Origin: Alloalcanivorax gelatiniphagus
Lineage (GTDB): Bacteria; Pseudomonadota; Gammaproteobacteria; Pseudomonadales; Alcanivoracaceae
Assembly (NCBI RefSeq): GCF_005938655.1
Contig: NZ_VCQT01000025.1
Coordinates: 143,934 to 207,933 of the forward strand
DNA length: 64,000 nt
Direction of reading: 5' to 3'
Part shown: positions 11,764-21,185 of the stretch, piece after piece
Layout: each line of letters opens with the position of its first letter
How positions within the stretch are numbered: position 1 is the first letter of the stretch
Translations under genes and position numbers: made by a program
Notes under the pieces: model-generated
Databases searched by the model: none
Seen by the model: only the letters and a program-made list of their open reading frames with translations
What the model was told of the DNA's origin: nothing

Positions 11764-12125
11764 TTAAACTCCGTTCAATGGCCAATCCGTTGATCGACAG
11801 GGTCCTCCTTTGTTGTTGTTTTTCGGACAGCTCTTTCGAAAACAGGCGTTCACTATTCCGGCGCCCCGCCACGCTCTCGCCAACACCTTGAAAAACAAGG
11901 CTTTCAGCAGGCCACCACGAGGATTCACATGAAGGCATTGACTATTTTGACAGTAGAGCCGAGACGCAGGGTCATTATCACCGGCGTGCCGCAAACCGAT
12001 CATCGCAAGGCTAGCATCATGTTTGTAATGACTTACAGGCATTTATGTAATTGGCGCTTGTGCCAACTCAGAGCCTTTCTGTAATGTTGCCCGCGCCGAG
12101 AGAACAATAAAAAGGAGCTCATGGA
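11764..12125. other. 362-bp divergent intergenic region
   Basis: No gene was found here. It holds the leader of the ABC1 kinase gene on the minus strand (GGAG site near 11769) and, towards the right, a promoter-like pair before the lipoprotein gene. It is more AT-rich than its surroundings. TTGACT (11938) and TTGACA (11947) also occur but lack a -10 at normal distance. Confidence 0.6.
12023..12051 (+). promoter_or_regulatory. Candidate promoter for the lipoprotein-binding protein-permease unit
   Basis: TTGTAA and TGTAAT are separated by 17 bp, ending about 75 bases before the lipoprotein ATG. Four of six and five of six positions fit the sigma-70 consensus. Assigned by eye. Confidence 0.4.
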
Positions 12126-13148
12126 ATGCGTTCTCTACTCGATAAGATCATCCGTTCCTCGCGTCTTGTGCTGGCGGGGGGGATGGTTGTAGCGCTCTCC
12201 GGTTGTGCCATGATCTGGAAAAGCACCGGGGACATCCTGGTCACCTTCGGCGAAGCCGAAATGGCCCCGTACCTGTTCACCTACGACGATATCCGCATGG
12301 GCTGCATGACCGGCGAAGCTCAGACTCCGCTGCTCATGTCGTTCGCCGAAGTCGGCTCCTGGCCCGAAAAACTGGGCGTGCTGACCTTCACCACCGCCGC
12401 CGTCTGCATGCAGCAACAGGCTCTCGAGGAAGAACTGCGTTACCACCGTGAAGTCCGTGCCGGCAACGTCTCCAGTGCCCAGGACGCACGTATCGCCCAG
12501 AAACGTCTGTCCGCCGTGGCCGCCAAGCGGCTGTACAAAGCCTACACCCTGATGAACGAGAAATTCGGTCCCCTGGAAGAGGGCCAGTGCCCCTACCTGC
12601 GCAAGGATCTGGATGAACTGGTCTGGCTGGTGGGCAACATCTCCGGCGTCCAGGCGCTGGTGGCCGACGGCGCCGCCGACGGTACCGTGGGCGTGCCCCG
12701 CGACATCGTCGCCAAGGTCGAGCGTCGCATGAAGTGTCTCGACAACGAAAAATGGTGGGGCGCCCCCATGGGCGTGCGAGCCACCATCTGGTCGATCCTG
12801 CCCCAGCTGGCTCCGGAAGGTGCCGAGCCGTGGAAAGTCCTGCATGAGTCCGAACAGATGGGCTTCGAGCAGGGTGTTCGTCTGGGCAGCGCCTTCTACG
12901 CCATGAGCGCCTACAGCAAGGGCGACAACGAGCGCCTGCGCGACGCGATCCGCAACTTCGCCGCCAACGGCGACAACGTGGACCCGCAGTACATGATGAT
13001 GGACACCATCGCCGGCGTGCTGGTGACCGGTCTGTCCGACCTGCTGTGGACCGAGAACACCGGCAAGCGTACCCCCATCGGCGCCCTGGGCACCTTCTGG
13101 GATGACGAGCCGGAAGAGTCCGAGGTCGATATCGACGACCTGCTTTAA
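12126..13148 (+). CDS. Lipoprotein, TRAP-associated TatT-like
   Basis: Predicted lipoprotein of 340 residues: basic start, hydrophobic stretch and lipobox ALSGC with the acylated cysteine near residue 27. The body is helical and repeats A/L-rich helices of TPR-like character (AAKRLYKAYTLMNEKFGP; ELVWLVGNISGVQALVADGA; VPRDIVAKVERRMKCLDNEKWWG). It heads a unit with a TRAP-type binding protein and a fused TRAP permease. That is the gene set of TPR-associated TRAP systems, whose TatT component is a helical lipoprotein with a hydrophobic pore in Treponema. The TatT assignment is inference from architecture and context; I did not see a diagnostic motif. AGGAG lies 8 bases before the ATG. An out-of-frame ATG at 12121 is ignored. 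Confidence 0.55.
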   Translation: MRSLLDKIIRSSRLVLAGGMVVALSGCAMIWKSTGDILVTFGEAEMAPYLFTYDDIRMGCMTGEAQTPLLMSFAEVGSWPEKLGVLTFTTAAVCMQQQALEEELRYHREVRAGNVSSAQDARIAQKRLSAVAAKRLYKAYTLMNEKFGPLEEGQCPYLRKDLDELVWLVGNISGVQALVADGAADGTVGVPRDIVAKVERRMKCLDNEKWWGAPMGVRATIWSILPQLAPEGAEPWKVLHESEQMGFEQGVRLGSAFYAMSAYSKGDNERLRDAIRNFAANGDNVDPQYMMMDTIAGVLVTGLSDLLWTENTGKRTPIGALGTFWDDEPEESEVDIDDLL

Positions 13149-13222
13149 TCCGCACCCTGCGGGCGGGACCACCCCGAGCCGGTCCCGCCTATTCCAAGAA
13201 GTATTCGCAAGGAGATACCGTG

Positions 13223-14230
13223 ATGCGCGTTTTCAAGACTTTCGCCCTGGCCGCGGCAGCCTCTCTGGGCCTGAGCGCCCTGTCCCCGGCCCAGGCGGCC
13301 GTGGACCGCAGCCTGTGCGTGTTCGACATCATTGGCGCCAACGGTGACGTGTTCAACGTCATGAAGGACCTCAAAACCCAGGCAGCGGGCTGGGGCGTCA
13401 ACCTGACGCTGAAACCCTACACCGACGAGAAAATCGCCGCCGAGGACCTGAAAGCAGGTCAGTGCGACGGCGCGGTGCTCACCGGCCTGCGTGTGCGCCA
13501 GTTCAACAGCTTCTCCGGGAGCATGGAGGCCATTGGCGCCATCCCCACCTACGAAGAGCTGAAAACGGTGATGCAGGTCATGGCCAGCGACTCACCGAAG
13601 ATCACCGAGAAAATGAGAACCGGCAACTACACCATGGGCGGCATGATTCCCATGGGCGCCGCCTATCTGTTCGTGAAGGACAAGTCCATCGACACCGTCG
13701 GTGAACTGTCCGGCAAGTCCATCTCGGTGATGGAATACGACCCGGCCCAGGCGGAAATGGCCGCCAAGGTGGGCATGTCCCCGGTGCTGTCCGACATCAC
13801 CAACTTCGCCGGTCGTTTCAACAACAACTCCGTGGACATCTGCTTCGCGCCGGTGGTGGCCTACTCCGCCCTGGAGCTCTACAAGGGCATGCAGCCGGAC
13901 GGCGGCATCGTGCGCTACACCCTGGGCATGCTGACCACCCAGATCGTGCTTCGCGCCGACCGCTTCCCGGAAGGTTTCGATCAGAAGTCCCGCAAATTCA
14001 TGTATGGCCAGTTCGACCGCGCCATGAACGTGATCCACAACGCGGAAAACGAAGTGGATAAGAAGTGGTGGATCGATATTCCCCATGACGACAAGCTGCG
14101 CTACGACGAAATGCTCCGCGAAGCGCGCATGGAAATGACCGAGGACGGTATTTACAACAAGGACCTGATTTCCCTGCTCAAGAAAGTGCGTTGCCGCTAC
14201 GAGCCCTCCCGGGCCGAATGCACCCTTTGA
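13223..14230 (+). CDS. TRAP-like periplasmic solute-binding protein (P component)
   Basis: Third paralogue of the binding-protein family, 335 residues from the ATG at 13223, which has GGAG 8 bases upstream; an in-frame GTG at 13220 is an alternative. Signal peptide up to SPAQA, then VDRSLCVFDIIGANGD. Family motifs: GQCDGAVLTGLRVRQFNSF, FVKDKSID, ISVMEYDPAQAEM, PVLSDITNFAGRFNNNSVD, ELYKGMQPDGG, KWWIDIPHDDK and RCRYEPSRAEC. It is more divergent than the other three: SGKSISVMEYD replaces AAGKKVAVLD. Placed between the lipoprotein and the permease, it is the best candidate for the cognate binding protein of this transporter. Confidence 0.82.
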   Translation: MRVFKTFALAAAASLGLSALSPAQAAVDRSLCVFDIIGANGDVFNVMKDLKTQAAGWGVNLTLKPYTDEKIAAEDLKAGQCDGAVLTGLRVRQFNSFSGSMEAIGAIPTYEELKTVMQVMASDSPKITEKMRTGNYTMGGMIPMGAAYLFVKDKSIDTVGELSGKSISVMEYDPAQAEMAAKVGMSPVLSDITNFAGRFNNNSVDICFAPVVAYSALELYKGMQPDGGIVRYTLGMLTTQIVLRADRFPEGFDQKSRKFMYGQFDRAMNVIHNAENEVDKKWWIDIPHDDKLRYDEMLREARMEMTEDGIYNKDLISLLKKVRCRYEPSRAECTL

Positions 14231-14254
14231 TGGGGTAACGTGATCGACCAGCCC

Positions 14255-14280
14255 ACGGGGCCCTTCCGGGCCCCGTTTCT
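14255..14280 (+). terminator. Hairpin with short T run between binding-protein and permease genes
   Basis: ACGGGGCCC-TTCC-GGGCCCCGT forms a perfect 9-bp stem followed by TTCTTAAT, 25 bases after the binding-protein stop and about 60 before the permease ATG. It looks like an intrinsic terminator or attenuator that would lower permease expression relative to the binding protein. Confidence 0.7.
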
Positions 14281-14338
14281 TAATCCCCTCCGCGCCCCAT
14301 GCCGCCAATCCGGCGGTGAACCAGTAACCGGGTGAAAA

Positions 14339-16663
14339 ATGGAAAAACCAACCTTTACCGTGGCCAGACGTTCGGTGGGCGAGTGGCTTTCGTCACTGCC
14401 AACGCTGTTTATCCTTCTGATCGTGATCTTTCTTTCCTCCGGTCAGATCATTCATTCCCAGCTTCTCAAGATTGGTGAGTCCACCTGGGATGAATATTTT
14501 CTGCTGAGGGGCGCCGGCATGGTGGCCGAGCCCAGCTGCAACCCGGACCCGGATATCAACCAGCGCGTGCGCGAAATCGTCGAGCAGCGCCAGGCCCAGG
14601 CGGACGACGCCCTGGCCGATATCCTCGGTGGTTCCGAGGTGGACGAGGACGCCATCCGCCAGTCCCTGGAGGCCTCCCGCGCCAACTGCCGCGCCAAGTG
14701 GATGCGCTATAAAACGGTGCAGGAAAAAGTCACCCCCGGGGTCATTGCCTTCCGCAATATCGAGGGCGGCGTGGCCAGCGTGGTGTCCACCCTGGGTGAC
14801 TACAAACGGCTGCTGCTGTGTCTGCTGGTGATTATCTGCGCCGCCACCGCCACCCTGGCGCGCCACCATATCGCCCTGCGGCCGCCACGGACCCGCAAGG
14901 ACCATTACGTCTCCACCATCGCTCAGTTGGCCGCCAACGGCCTGCTGCTGATGTCGGCTTCGGTGTATCGCGCCGAGGATACCCAGGCCATGGCCTCCGG
15001 GGTCACGGTGGGCAATTTCTATTTGCATGCCTTCTGGATGGCCGGCTTCGCCCTGCTCACCGCCGCGTCCCTGTATCAGTTGATACGGCCGCCCCGGGAT
15101 CTGGAAGCCGGCGGCTCCTGGCCCAAGGCATTCCTGACCATTCCGCTGTACACCTTCATGTGTCTGACGGCGTCGGCCCAGTTCATCAGCCAGGGCTACT
15201 ACCACGGCATCAGCGTCTATCTGAACATGATGATGGAACTGTCCACCCTGTTCCTGAACCTGGCGCTGTACATCTGGATCGGCATGCTGCTCAAGCAGAC
15301 CCGGCTGGCCCATCTGGTGTTCGATGTGCTGCGGCCCTGGAAAATGTCCCCGGAGCTGATGTGCTTCGTGGTGTTGGCGGTGGCCGCTATCCCCACCGCC
15401 TACACCGGTGCCTCCGGTATCTTCGTGATCGCCGCCGGTGCCACCATTTACCAGGAACTGATCCGCGTGGGCGCCCGCAAGCAGCTGGCCCTGGCGGCCA
15501 CCGCCATGTCCGGCTCCATGGGCGTGGTGCTGCGCCCCTGTCTGCTGGTGGTGATCATCGCCGCGCTCAATAAGAGCGTGACCACCGCCGAGCTGTTCGC
15601 GTCCGGCTACAAGATCTTCTTCCTGAGCCTGTTCCTGTTCTTTATCTACAGCCAGTTCGCGCGCACCTCACCGGCGCGCATCGCGCCGTTCTCCGAAGCC
15701 CTGCCCCGCAGCCTCAAGCGGCTGGTACCGCTGATGCCCTACGGCATCATCGTGGGCGCCATTCTGGTGCTGTTCAGCGACCTGCTGGGCCGGCACCTGG
15801 ACGAGTTTTCCGCGCCCATCATTCTGCCGGTGATGCTGCTGGCGGTGTTGCTGTTCGAAAAACTCAGCCGCCATCTGCTGCATCTGTTCAGCCTGTTCCT
15901 GGGTGTGATGGTGGTGCTGTCGTTCATGGGCATCTGGGAAGGCTACCAGGCCCTGAGCAGCGGCAATGTGCCGGCGGGCGTTTCCGCCGCCCAGCTGGAA
16001 GATGTGTTGTGGGCGGAGTTCTGGCGTAACCTGGTGCTGGGCGGCTTCCTGGTGATTCATTACCTGGTGAAAACCGGTGATCAGGACCCGCACTACGCGC
16101 CGGAAAAAGGCGTGTCGGAAAAAATGGAAGGCGCCCTGCGGCTGGCCACCAACGAAACCACCGGGCATATCGGTGCCCTGCTGATGCTGATGGCGCTGTC
16201 GGTGAGCACCGGCGGCATCATCGAGCGTTCCGGTGTGCTGGAGATGCTGCCGGAGACCTTCTCCTCGATCTGGGTGGCGATGGCCATTCTGGTGGTGACC
16301 ATGGTGATCATCGGCATGTTCATGGACCCCTATGGGGCCGTGATTCTGGTGAACGCCACCATCGCCCAGGTGGCCTTCGACAACGGCATCGCGCCGCTGC
16401 ACTTCTGGATGATCACCTTGGTGGCATTCGAACTCGGGTATCTGACACCACCGGTGGCGCTCAACCATCTATTGACACGACAGGTGGTCGGCGACGACGA
16501 GGTGGAGAGTGCCAAGCTCACCACCGGCAGCTTCTTCCGCCGGTACGAGAAGTTCATCCTGCCAATCGCGGTGATGCTCACCGCCCTGTTGATCGTGTCG
16601 TTCCTGCCGCTGATCTCGGACAGCCTGCACGACTGGCTGTTCCACCGGATCCAGGTGGGCTGA
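14339..16663 (+). CDS. TRAP-type permease, fused small and large subunits
   Basis: Inner-membrane permease of 774 residues. A first helix (LFILLIVIFLSSG) is followed by a periplasmic loop of about 110 residues containing two cysteines (EPSCNPDPD and RANCRAKW), then several helices and a large membrane domain. The stretch YTGASGIFVIAAGATIYQEL plus SGSMGVVLRPCLLVV resembles the substrate- and sodium-binding hairpins of TRAP DctM subunits. A Q-like half precedes the M-like half, so this is a natural fusion. The C-terminal end LTPPVALNHLLTRQVVGDDE is shared with the paralogue at 18783. It belongs with the lipoprotein and binding protein upstream. Substrate unknown; a lipid or fatty acid is suggested only by context. 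Confidence 0.78.
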   Translation: MEKPTFTVARRSVGEWLSSLPTLFILLIVIFLSSGQIIHSQLLKIGESTWDEYFLLRGAGMVAEPSCNPDPDINQRVREIVEQRQAQADDALADILGGSEVDEDAIRQSLEASRANCRAKWMRYKTVQEKVTPGVIAFRNIEGGVASVVSTLGDYKRLLLCLLVIICAATATLARHHIALRPPRTRKDHYVSTIAQLAANGLLLMSASVYRAEDTQAMASGVTVGNFYLHAFWMAGFALLTAASLYQLIRPPRDLEAGGSWPKAFLTIPLYTFMCLTASAQFISQGYYHGISVYLNMMMELSTLFLNLALYIWIGMLLKQTRLAHLVFDVLRPWKMSPELMCFVVLAVAAIPTAYTGASGIFVIAAGATIYQELIRVGARKQLALAATAMSGSMGVVLRPCLLVVIIAALNKSVTTAELFASGYKIFFLSLFLFFIYSQFARTSPARIAPFSEALPRSLKRLVPLMPYGIIVGAILVLFSDLLGRHLDEFSAPIILPVMLLAVLLFEKLSRHLLHLFSLFLGVMVVLSFMGIWEGYQALSSGNVPAGVSAAQLEDVLWAEFWRNLVLGGFLVIHYLVKTGDQDPHYAPEKGVSEKMEGALRLATNETTGHIGALLMLMALSVSTGGIIERSGVLEMLPETFSSIWVAMAILVVTMVIIGMFMDPYGAVILVNATIAQVAFDNGIAPLHFWMITLVAFELGYLTPPVALNHLLTRQVVGDDEVESAKLTTGSFFRRYEKFILPIAVMLTALLIVSFLPLISDSLHDWLFHRIQVG

Positions 16664-16691
16664 CGGTTAACGGAGAAAAAACGGAGAAAGG

Positions 16692-16720
16692 AAAAAGCGG
16701 GCCTCGGCCCGCTTTTTTTT
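16692..16720 (+). terminator. Intrinsic terminator after the permease gene
   Basis: AAAGCGGGCC-TCG-GGCCCGCTTT hairpin followed directly by a run of eight T, 29 bases after the permease stop. A strong textbook terminator; on the opposite strand it could also help end the acyl-CoA synthetase transcript. Confidence 0.9.
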
Positions 16721-16742
16721 CGCGGCTAAAGCCGCTCCTACA
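16721..16742. repeat. Single REP-type arm
   Basis: CGCGGCTAAAGCCGCTCCTAC is one arm of the G-core repeat, with TAA in place of TGA in the loop, fused to the end of the terminator's T run. No inverted partner is present. Confidence 0.8.
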
Positions 16743-16755
16743 TGGATCGATGGTG

Positions 16756-18585
16756 TCAGAAACGGTACCGACCGCTATCGATGCCCTTCTGGATTTCCGG
16801 TGTGAGCGGCTGATAAACCCGCTCCCCGGGCAGCAGTACATAAACCGGGTCACCCACCCGTTCCAGGTCGTACTTTTCTTCCTTGAGCTTGTTCTTCTGG
16901 TGCTTGAAGGTCCCGGTGGTTTCCACGCCCTGGTCGTTGATGCGCAGAAACACCGGCACCGCGAACGGCGGCAGTTGCTCGCCCAGGGCGGCGGTAAAGG
17001 CGGCCCAGTCCACTTCCCCGTGGGCCCGGTCCAGGCGCAGTTCGGCCATGCCGGCACGGCCATTGGTGCCGGGAATTTCCACCCCGTAGACCACCGATTC
17101 CACCACCGGACCGGTGTCGTCCAAGATCTGCTCCACCTCGGTGGTGGACACGTTCTCCCCTTTCCAGCGGAAGGTGTCCCCCAGCCGGTCCACGAACTGG
17201 GCATGGCGGAAACCGATATCGCGCATCAGGTCGCCGGTGTTGAACCAGGCGTCGCCCTTCTTGAACACATCGCGGAAGATCGCCTTCTCGGTTTTTTCCG
17301 GATCGGTATAGCCATCGAAGGGGGTCTTGTCGGTGATTTCGCCGAGCATCAAACCGGCCTCGCCCTTGCCCACCCGGATCATGCGGCCCCGCCGGTCGCG
17401 CAGCGGGCGGTCACCGTCCTTGTCATAGCGGACGATGGCATAGCTCACCGGCGAGAAGCCCACGGTGTTGTCGAAGTTGAACACATTGGTGAACGCCACA
17501 TTGCTTTCCGAGGCGGTGTAGAACTCGGCCACCCGCTCGATGCCGAAGCGCTGCTTGAACCCTTTCCAGATCCCCGGCCGCAGGCCGTTGCCGACGATGG
17601 TATGCACCGGGTTATCGGCGTCGTCCGGCCGTTCCGGCTGTTCGTACAGATAGCGGCAAAGCTCACCCACATAGCCGAAGGCGGTGCAGTTGTGCTTGCG
17701 CACCTCGTGCCAGAAAGCGCTGGCGGAAAACCGCCGCGCCAACACCAGACCACCTTGGCCGGCGATCACCGAGGCCCAGCACACCACCAGGCCGGTGGCA
17801 TGGTAGAACGGCAGGGTGCAGTACAGGCGGTCCTGCTCCCCCAAACGCACGGAGGAATAACCAAAGCCGCCGTAGGCTTTTTCCCAGCGGCCATGATTGA
17901 ACACCACCGCCTTGGGCAGGCCGGTGGTGCCGGAGGTGTAGATGTGAAACAGCGGATCGCGCAGATAGGTGTGGTAGGTGCTGGCCGGGTTTTCATCGGG
18001 CCGGCCGTGGATCACTTCGGCCAGATTGATATAGCCCTCCGGCGCCGGCCCCGGGTCCGCCAGGGTGTCCTGGTCGGCGAAATACAGGAACGGACCGTCC
18101 ACCGCCAGTTGTCCGCGCACCGCCTCCACCACCGCCAGTTGCTCGGCGCCGATGATCGCCGCCTTCGGCGTCACCAGATTGATGCTGTGCACCAGCACCT
18201 TGCCTTTCTGGGAGGTATTCAGCAGCGCCGCGCACACCCCCAGCTTGGCGCAGGCGATCACCGTGGCGATCAGCTCCGGCCGGTTTTCCAGGTTCACCGC
18301 CACGGTGTCGCCCTTGCTCAGACCCAGCCCGGCCAGATAGTGGCAAATGCGATTGGCCCAGGCATTCAACGTGCGGTAGGTGAAAGCGCGCTCGTCCTGA
18401 ATCAGCGCGATCCCCGCCGGGTGCAGCTTGGCGGTGCGCTCGAAGGCCACGCCCAAGCCCACCGGCTTTTGGGTATCGGTGATTTTGCTCATCCGCGATC
18501 CCTTGATCAGCCCGGGCAGGTGTCCGATCACGTCGGGCACCCGGGCCAGCAGCTTTGGCAAGGTAATCACATCCGTATGGCGCAT
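16756..18585 (-). CDS. Long-chain acyl-CoA synthetase, FATP/very-long-chain type
   Basis: ANL-superfamily adenylating enzyme of 609 residues that activates fatty acids to acyl-CoA with ATP. The AMP-binding P-loop IYTSGTTGLPKAVVF lies near residue 220 and the FATP signature is visible in YTASESNVAFTN and in GDTFRWKGENVSTTEVEQIL, with FNTGDLMRD before it. It groups with FATP/FadD6-like synthetases rather than E. coli FadD by these motifs. Such enzymes couple fatty acid entry to activation. It sits between two TRAP-like permease genes, convergent with the first and divergent from the second. GGGGGA precedes the ATG. Confidence 0.88.
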   Translation of the reverse strand: MRHTDVITLPKLLARVPDVIGHLPGLIKGSRMSKITDTQKPVGLGVAFERTAKLHPAGIALIQDERAFTYRTLNAWANRICHYLAGLGLSKGDTVAVNLENRPELIATVIACAKLGVCAALLNTSQKGKVLVHSINLVTPKAAIIGAEQLAVVEAVRGQLAVDGPFLYFADQDTLADPGPAPEGYINLAEVIHGRPDENPASTYHTYLRDPLFHIYTSGTTGLPKAVVFNHGRWEKAYGGFGYSSVRLGEQDRLYCTLPFYHATGLVVCWASVIAGQGGLVLARRFSASAFWHEVRKHNCTAFGYVGELCRYLYEQPERPDDADNPVHTIVGNGLRPGIWKGFKQRFGIERVAEFYTASESNVAFTNVFNFDNTVGFSPVSYAIVRYDKDGDRPLRDRRGRMIRVGKGEAGLMLGEITDKTPFDGYTDPEKTEKAIFRDVFKKGDAWFNTGDLMRDIGFRHAQFVDRLGDTFRWKGENVSTTEVEQILDDTGPVVESVVYGVEIPGTNGRAGMAELRLDRAHGEVDWAAFTAALGEQLPPFAVPVFLRINDQGVETTGTFKHQKNKLKEEKYDLERVGDPVYVLLPGERVYQPLTPEIQKGIDSGRYRF

Positions 18586-18782
18586 GGTTTGTCCCCCATT
18601 ATCGGTATTGTTCTAATGTTCGTTGACTGAAAACACGGGCCGGGCGTGTGGCTTCGGTCAATCCACCGCGTTGCGGTACAGGGGACGAATCTATAGCATC
18701 AATGTTTATAGTTGTACACATAGAAAAAAGCGAACCACCACAACAAAAATCAAGAACACATAAACAAAAAAGGAATCGCTTC

Positions 18783-21110
18783 ATGGAAACAAGGAATCCG
18801 GAAATACTCCGCCGTTCCCCCCAGGAATGGCTCTCCACGCTGCCGGTGTTCCTGCTGTTGCTGCTGGTGGTTTTCCTCTCTTCCGGTCAGATCATTCACT
18901 CCCAATTGCTGAAAATCGGCGAAACCACCTGGGACGAATATTTCCTGCTGCGCACCGCCGGTCTGACGCCGCCGCCCACCTGCGAGCGCGACCCGGACAT
19001 CGAAGCCCGCACCGAGGAAATCGTGCAACGCCGTCAGGCGGATGCCAGCGCCGACCCGCTCGCCGACATTCTCGGCGGCGGCAGCGTTGACCGTGACGCG
19101 GTGCGCCAGTCGCTGACCGCCGCCCGTGCCAATTGCCGGGCCAAGTGGGAGCGCTTCCAGACCGTGCAGGAAAAGGTCACGCCAGGGGTGGTGGCGTTCC
19201 GCAACCTGGAAGGCGGCGTGGCCACCCTGGTGGCCACCCTGGGGGACTACAAGCGCCTGCTGCTGGCCTTGCTGCTGCTGATCTGCGCCACCACCACCAC
19301 CCTCCAGCGCCACCACATTTGCCTGCGGCCATCGCGCACCCGCAAGGACCACCTGATCTCCATGGGCGCCCAGGTGATTTCCAATTCGCTGCTGCTGGTC
19401 TCCGCCATCGTCTACCGCAACGCGGACCTGCGCGCCGCCAACGCCGGCGTCACCGTGGATGCGCTGTACCTGCACTGGGTCTGGGTGATCGGCTTCGCGA
19501 TACTGGCGCTGGCCGCGCTGTATCAATTGCTCAAGCCGCCCCGTGATCTGGAAACCGGCGGCTCCTGGGGCAAGGCCCTGCTCACCATTCCGCTGTTCAG
19601 CTTCATGTGCATCTCGGCGTCGGTGCAGTTCTACGGCCAGGGCTATTTCCACGGCGTCAGCGTCTACATGAACATGATGATGGAACTGTCCACTCTGTTC
19701 CTGAACCTGGCGCTGTACATCTGGATCGGCATGATGCTCAAGCAAACCCGTTTGACGCACATCGTGTTCGACCTGATGCGCCCCTGGAACCTGTCACCGG
19801 AACTGATGTGTCTGGTGGTGCTGTCGTTCGCCGCGGTACTCACCGCCTATACCGGTGCCTCCGGTATTTTCGTGATCGCCGCCGGTGCCACCATCTATCG
19901 GGAACTGATCCGCGTGGGCGCCCGCAAGCAGCTGGCCCTGGCGGCCACCGCCATGTCCGGTTCCATGGGCGTGGTGTTGCGCCCCTGCCTGATCGTGGTG
20001 GTAATCGCCGCGCTCAACAAGAGCGTGACCACCGCCGAGATGTTCTCCGCCGGCGGCAAGGTGTTCTTCCTCAGCCTGCTGGTGTTTTTCCTGTACAGCC
20101 AGTTCGCGCGCACCACCCCGGCGCGGGTGGCGCCGTTCGCCAAGGCGCTGCCGGCCAGCCTCAAGCGCGCCGTGCCGCTAATGCCCTACGGCATCGTGGT
20201 GGGCGCCGTGGCGTTGTTCTTCAATGACCTGCTGGCCCGCCAACTGGATGAGTTTTCCGCGCCGATCATTCTGCCGGTGATGCTGATCGCCATCCTGGTG
20301 TACGAAAAATTCAGCCGCCACGTGGTGCATCTGTTCGCCCTGTTCATGGCCGGCATGCTGATCAGTTCCTACATGGGCATCTGGGATGGCTATCAGGCGA
20401 TCAGCGGCGGCACCCTGCCCGCCGGTGTCAACGCCACCGAACTGGAGTCGGCACTGTGGGGCGACCTGTGGCGCAACCTGCTGTTCACCCTGTTCCTGGT
20501 GGTGCACTACCTGGTGCCCACCGGCGACCAGGACCCGCACTATGCGCCAGAAAAAGGCATCTCGGAAAAACTGGAAGGCTCCATGCGCTTCGCCACCACC
20601 GAGACCACCGGCCATATCGGCGCCCTGCTGCTGCTGATGGCCATGTCCATGGCCGCCTCCGGCATCATTGAGCGTTCCGGGGTACTGGACGCGCTGCCCA
20701 GCGCCTTCAGCTCGGTGTGGATCGCCGCCGCCTTCTTCGTGGTGGCCCTGGTGCTGGTGGGCATGTTCATCGACCCGCTGGGCGCGGTGATTCTGGTCAA
20801 CGCCGCCATGGCGCCCATGGCCCAGGCCAACGGCATCAGCGCCCTGCACTTCTGGATGATCGCGCTGGTGGCCTTTGAATTGGGCTATCTGACGCCGCCG
20901 GTGGCGCTCAACCACCTGTTGACCCGACAGGTGGTGGGCGACGACGAAGTGGAAAGCGCGAAACTCAAGACCGGCAGTTTCTTCCGCCGCTACGAGAAGT
21001 TCCTGCTGCCCATTTCGGTGATGCTGACGGTGCTGTTGATCGTGGCGTTTCTGCCGCTGCTCTCGGATAGCGTGCACGGTTGGGTGTTCCAGAAAATTCA
21101 GGCCGGATAA
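18783..21110 (+). CDS. TRAP-type permease, fused small and large subunits, second paralogue
   Basis: Paralogue of the permease at 14339, 775 residues. The start at 18783 (METRNPEILRRSPQEWLSTL) aligns with the first permease and has AAGGA ahead of it; the upstream in-frame extension from 18648 is AT-rich leader DNA. The same features appear: first helix, loop with TCERDPD and RANCRAKW cysteines, TGASGIFVIAAGATIYREL and SGSMGVVLRPCLIVV. Long stretches match the first permease at the DNA level (around 19860-19990), suggesting a fairly recent duplication or gene conversion. It has no binding protein next to it. The leader (18690-18782) is A-rich with TATAGC and TATAGT hexamers that could be a -10. 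Confidence 0.78.
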   Translation: METRNPEILRRSPQEWLSTLPVFLLLLLVVFLSSGQIIHSQLLKIGETTWDEYFLLRTAGLTPPPTCERDPDIEARTEEIVQRRQADASADPLADILGGGSVDRDAVRQSLTAARANCRAKWERFQTVQEKVTPGVVAFRNLEGGVATLVATLGDYKRLLLALLLLICATTTTLQRHHICLRPSRTRKDHLISMGAQVISNSLLLVSAIVYRNADLRAANAGVTVDALYLHWVWVIGFAILALAALYQLLKPPRDLETGGSWGKALLTIPLFSFMCISASVQFYGQGYFHGVSVYMNMMMELSTLFLNLALYIWIGMMLKQTRLTHIVFDLMRPWNLSPELMCLVVLSFAAVLTAYTGASGIFVIAAGATIYRELIRVGARKQLALAATAMSGSMGVVLRPCLIVVVIAALNKSVTTAEMFSAGGKVFFLSLLVFFLYSQFARTTPARVAPFAKALPASLKRAVPLMPYGIVVGAVALFFNDLLARQLDEFSAPIILPVMLIAILVYEKFSRHVVHLFALFMAGMLISSYMGIWDGYQAISGGTLPAGVNATELESALWGDLWRNLLFTLFLVVHYLVPTGDQDPHYAPEKGISEKLEGSMRFATTETTGHIGALLLLMAMSMAASGIIERSGVLDALPSAFSSVWIAAAFFVVALVLVGMFIDPLGAVILVNAAMAPMAQANGISALHFWMIALVAFELGYLTPPVALNHLLTRQVVGDDEVESAKLKTGSFFRRYEKFLLPISVMLTVLLIVAFLPLLSDSVHGWVFQKIQAG

Positions 21111-21185
21111 GGGCGCCGGTGTCTGGCCTCGGGCAAGCCCTATGCGCTAATCTGCGGAGATGTTTTTCCGCCATGCGAGGCCGTC

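Noticed and set aside
11938..11978. TTGACA-type promoter with CATTAT
   Set aside because: The spacing is about 20 bp, too long for a good sigma-70 promoter; the pair at 12023-12051 fits better.
11764..12042. 92-residue minus-strand frame in the gap before the lipoprotein gene
   Set aside because: No ribosome site, no conserved-looking features, and overlaps the leader of the ABC1 kinase gene.
18648..18782. 45-residue N-terminal extension of the second permease
   Set aside because: Encoded by A-rich leader DNA; alignment with the first permease and the AAGGA site place the start at 18783.
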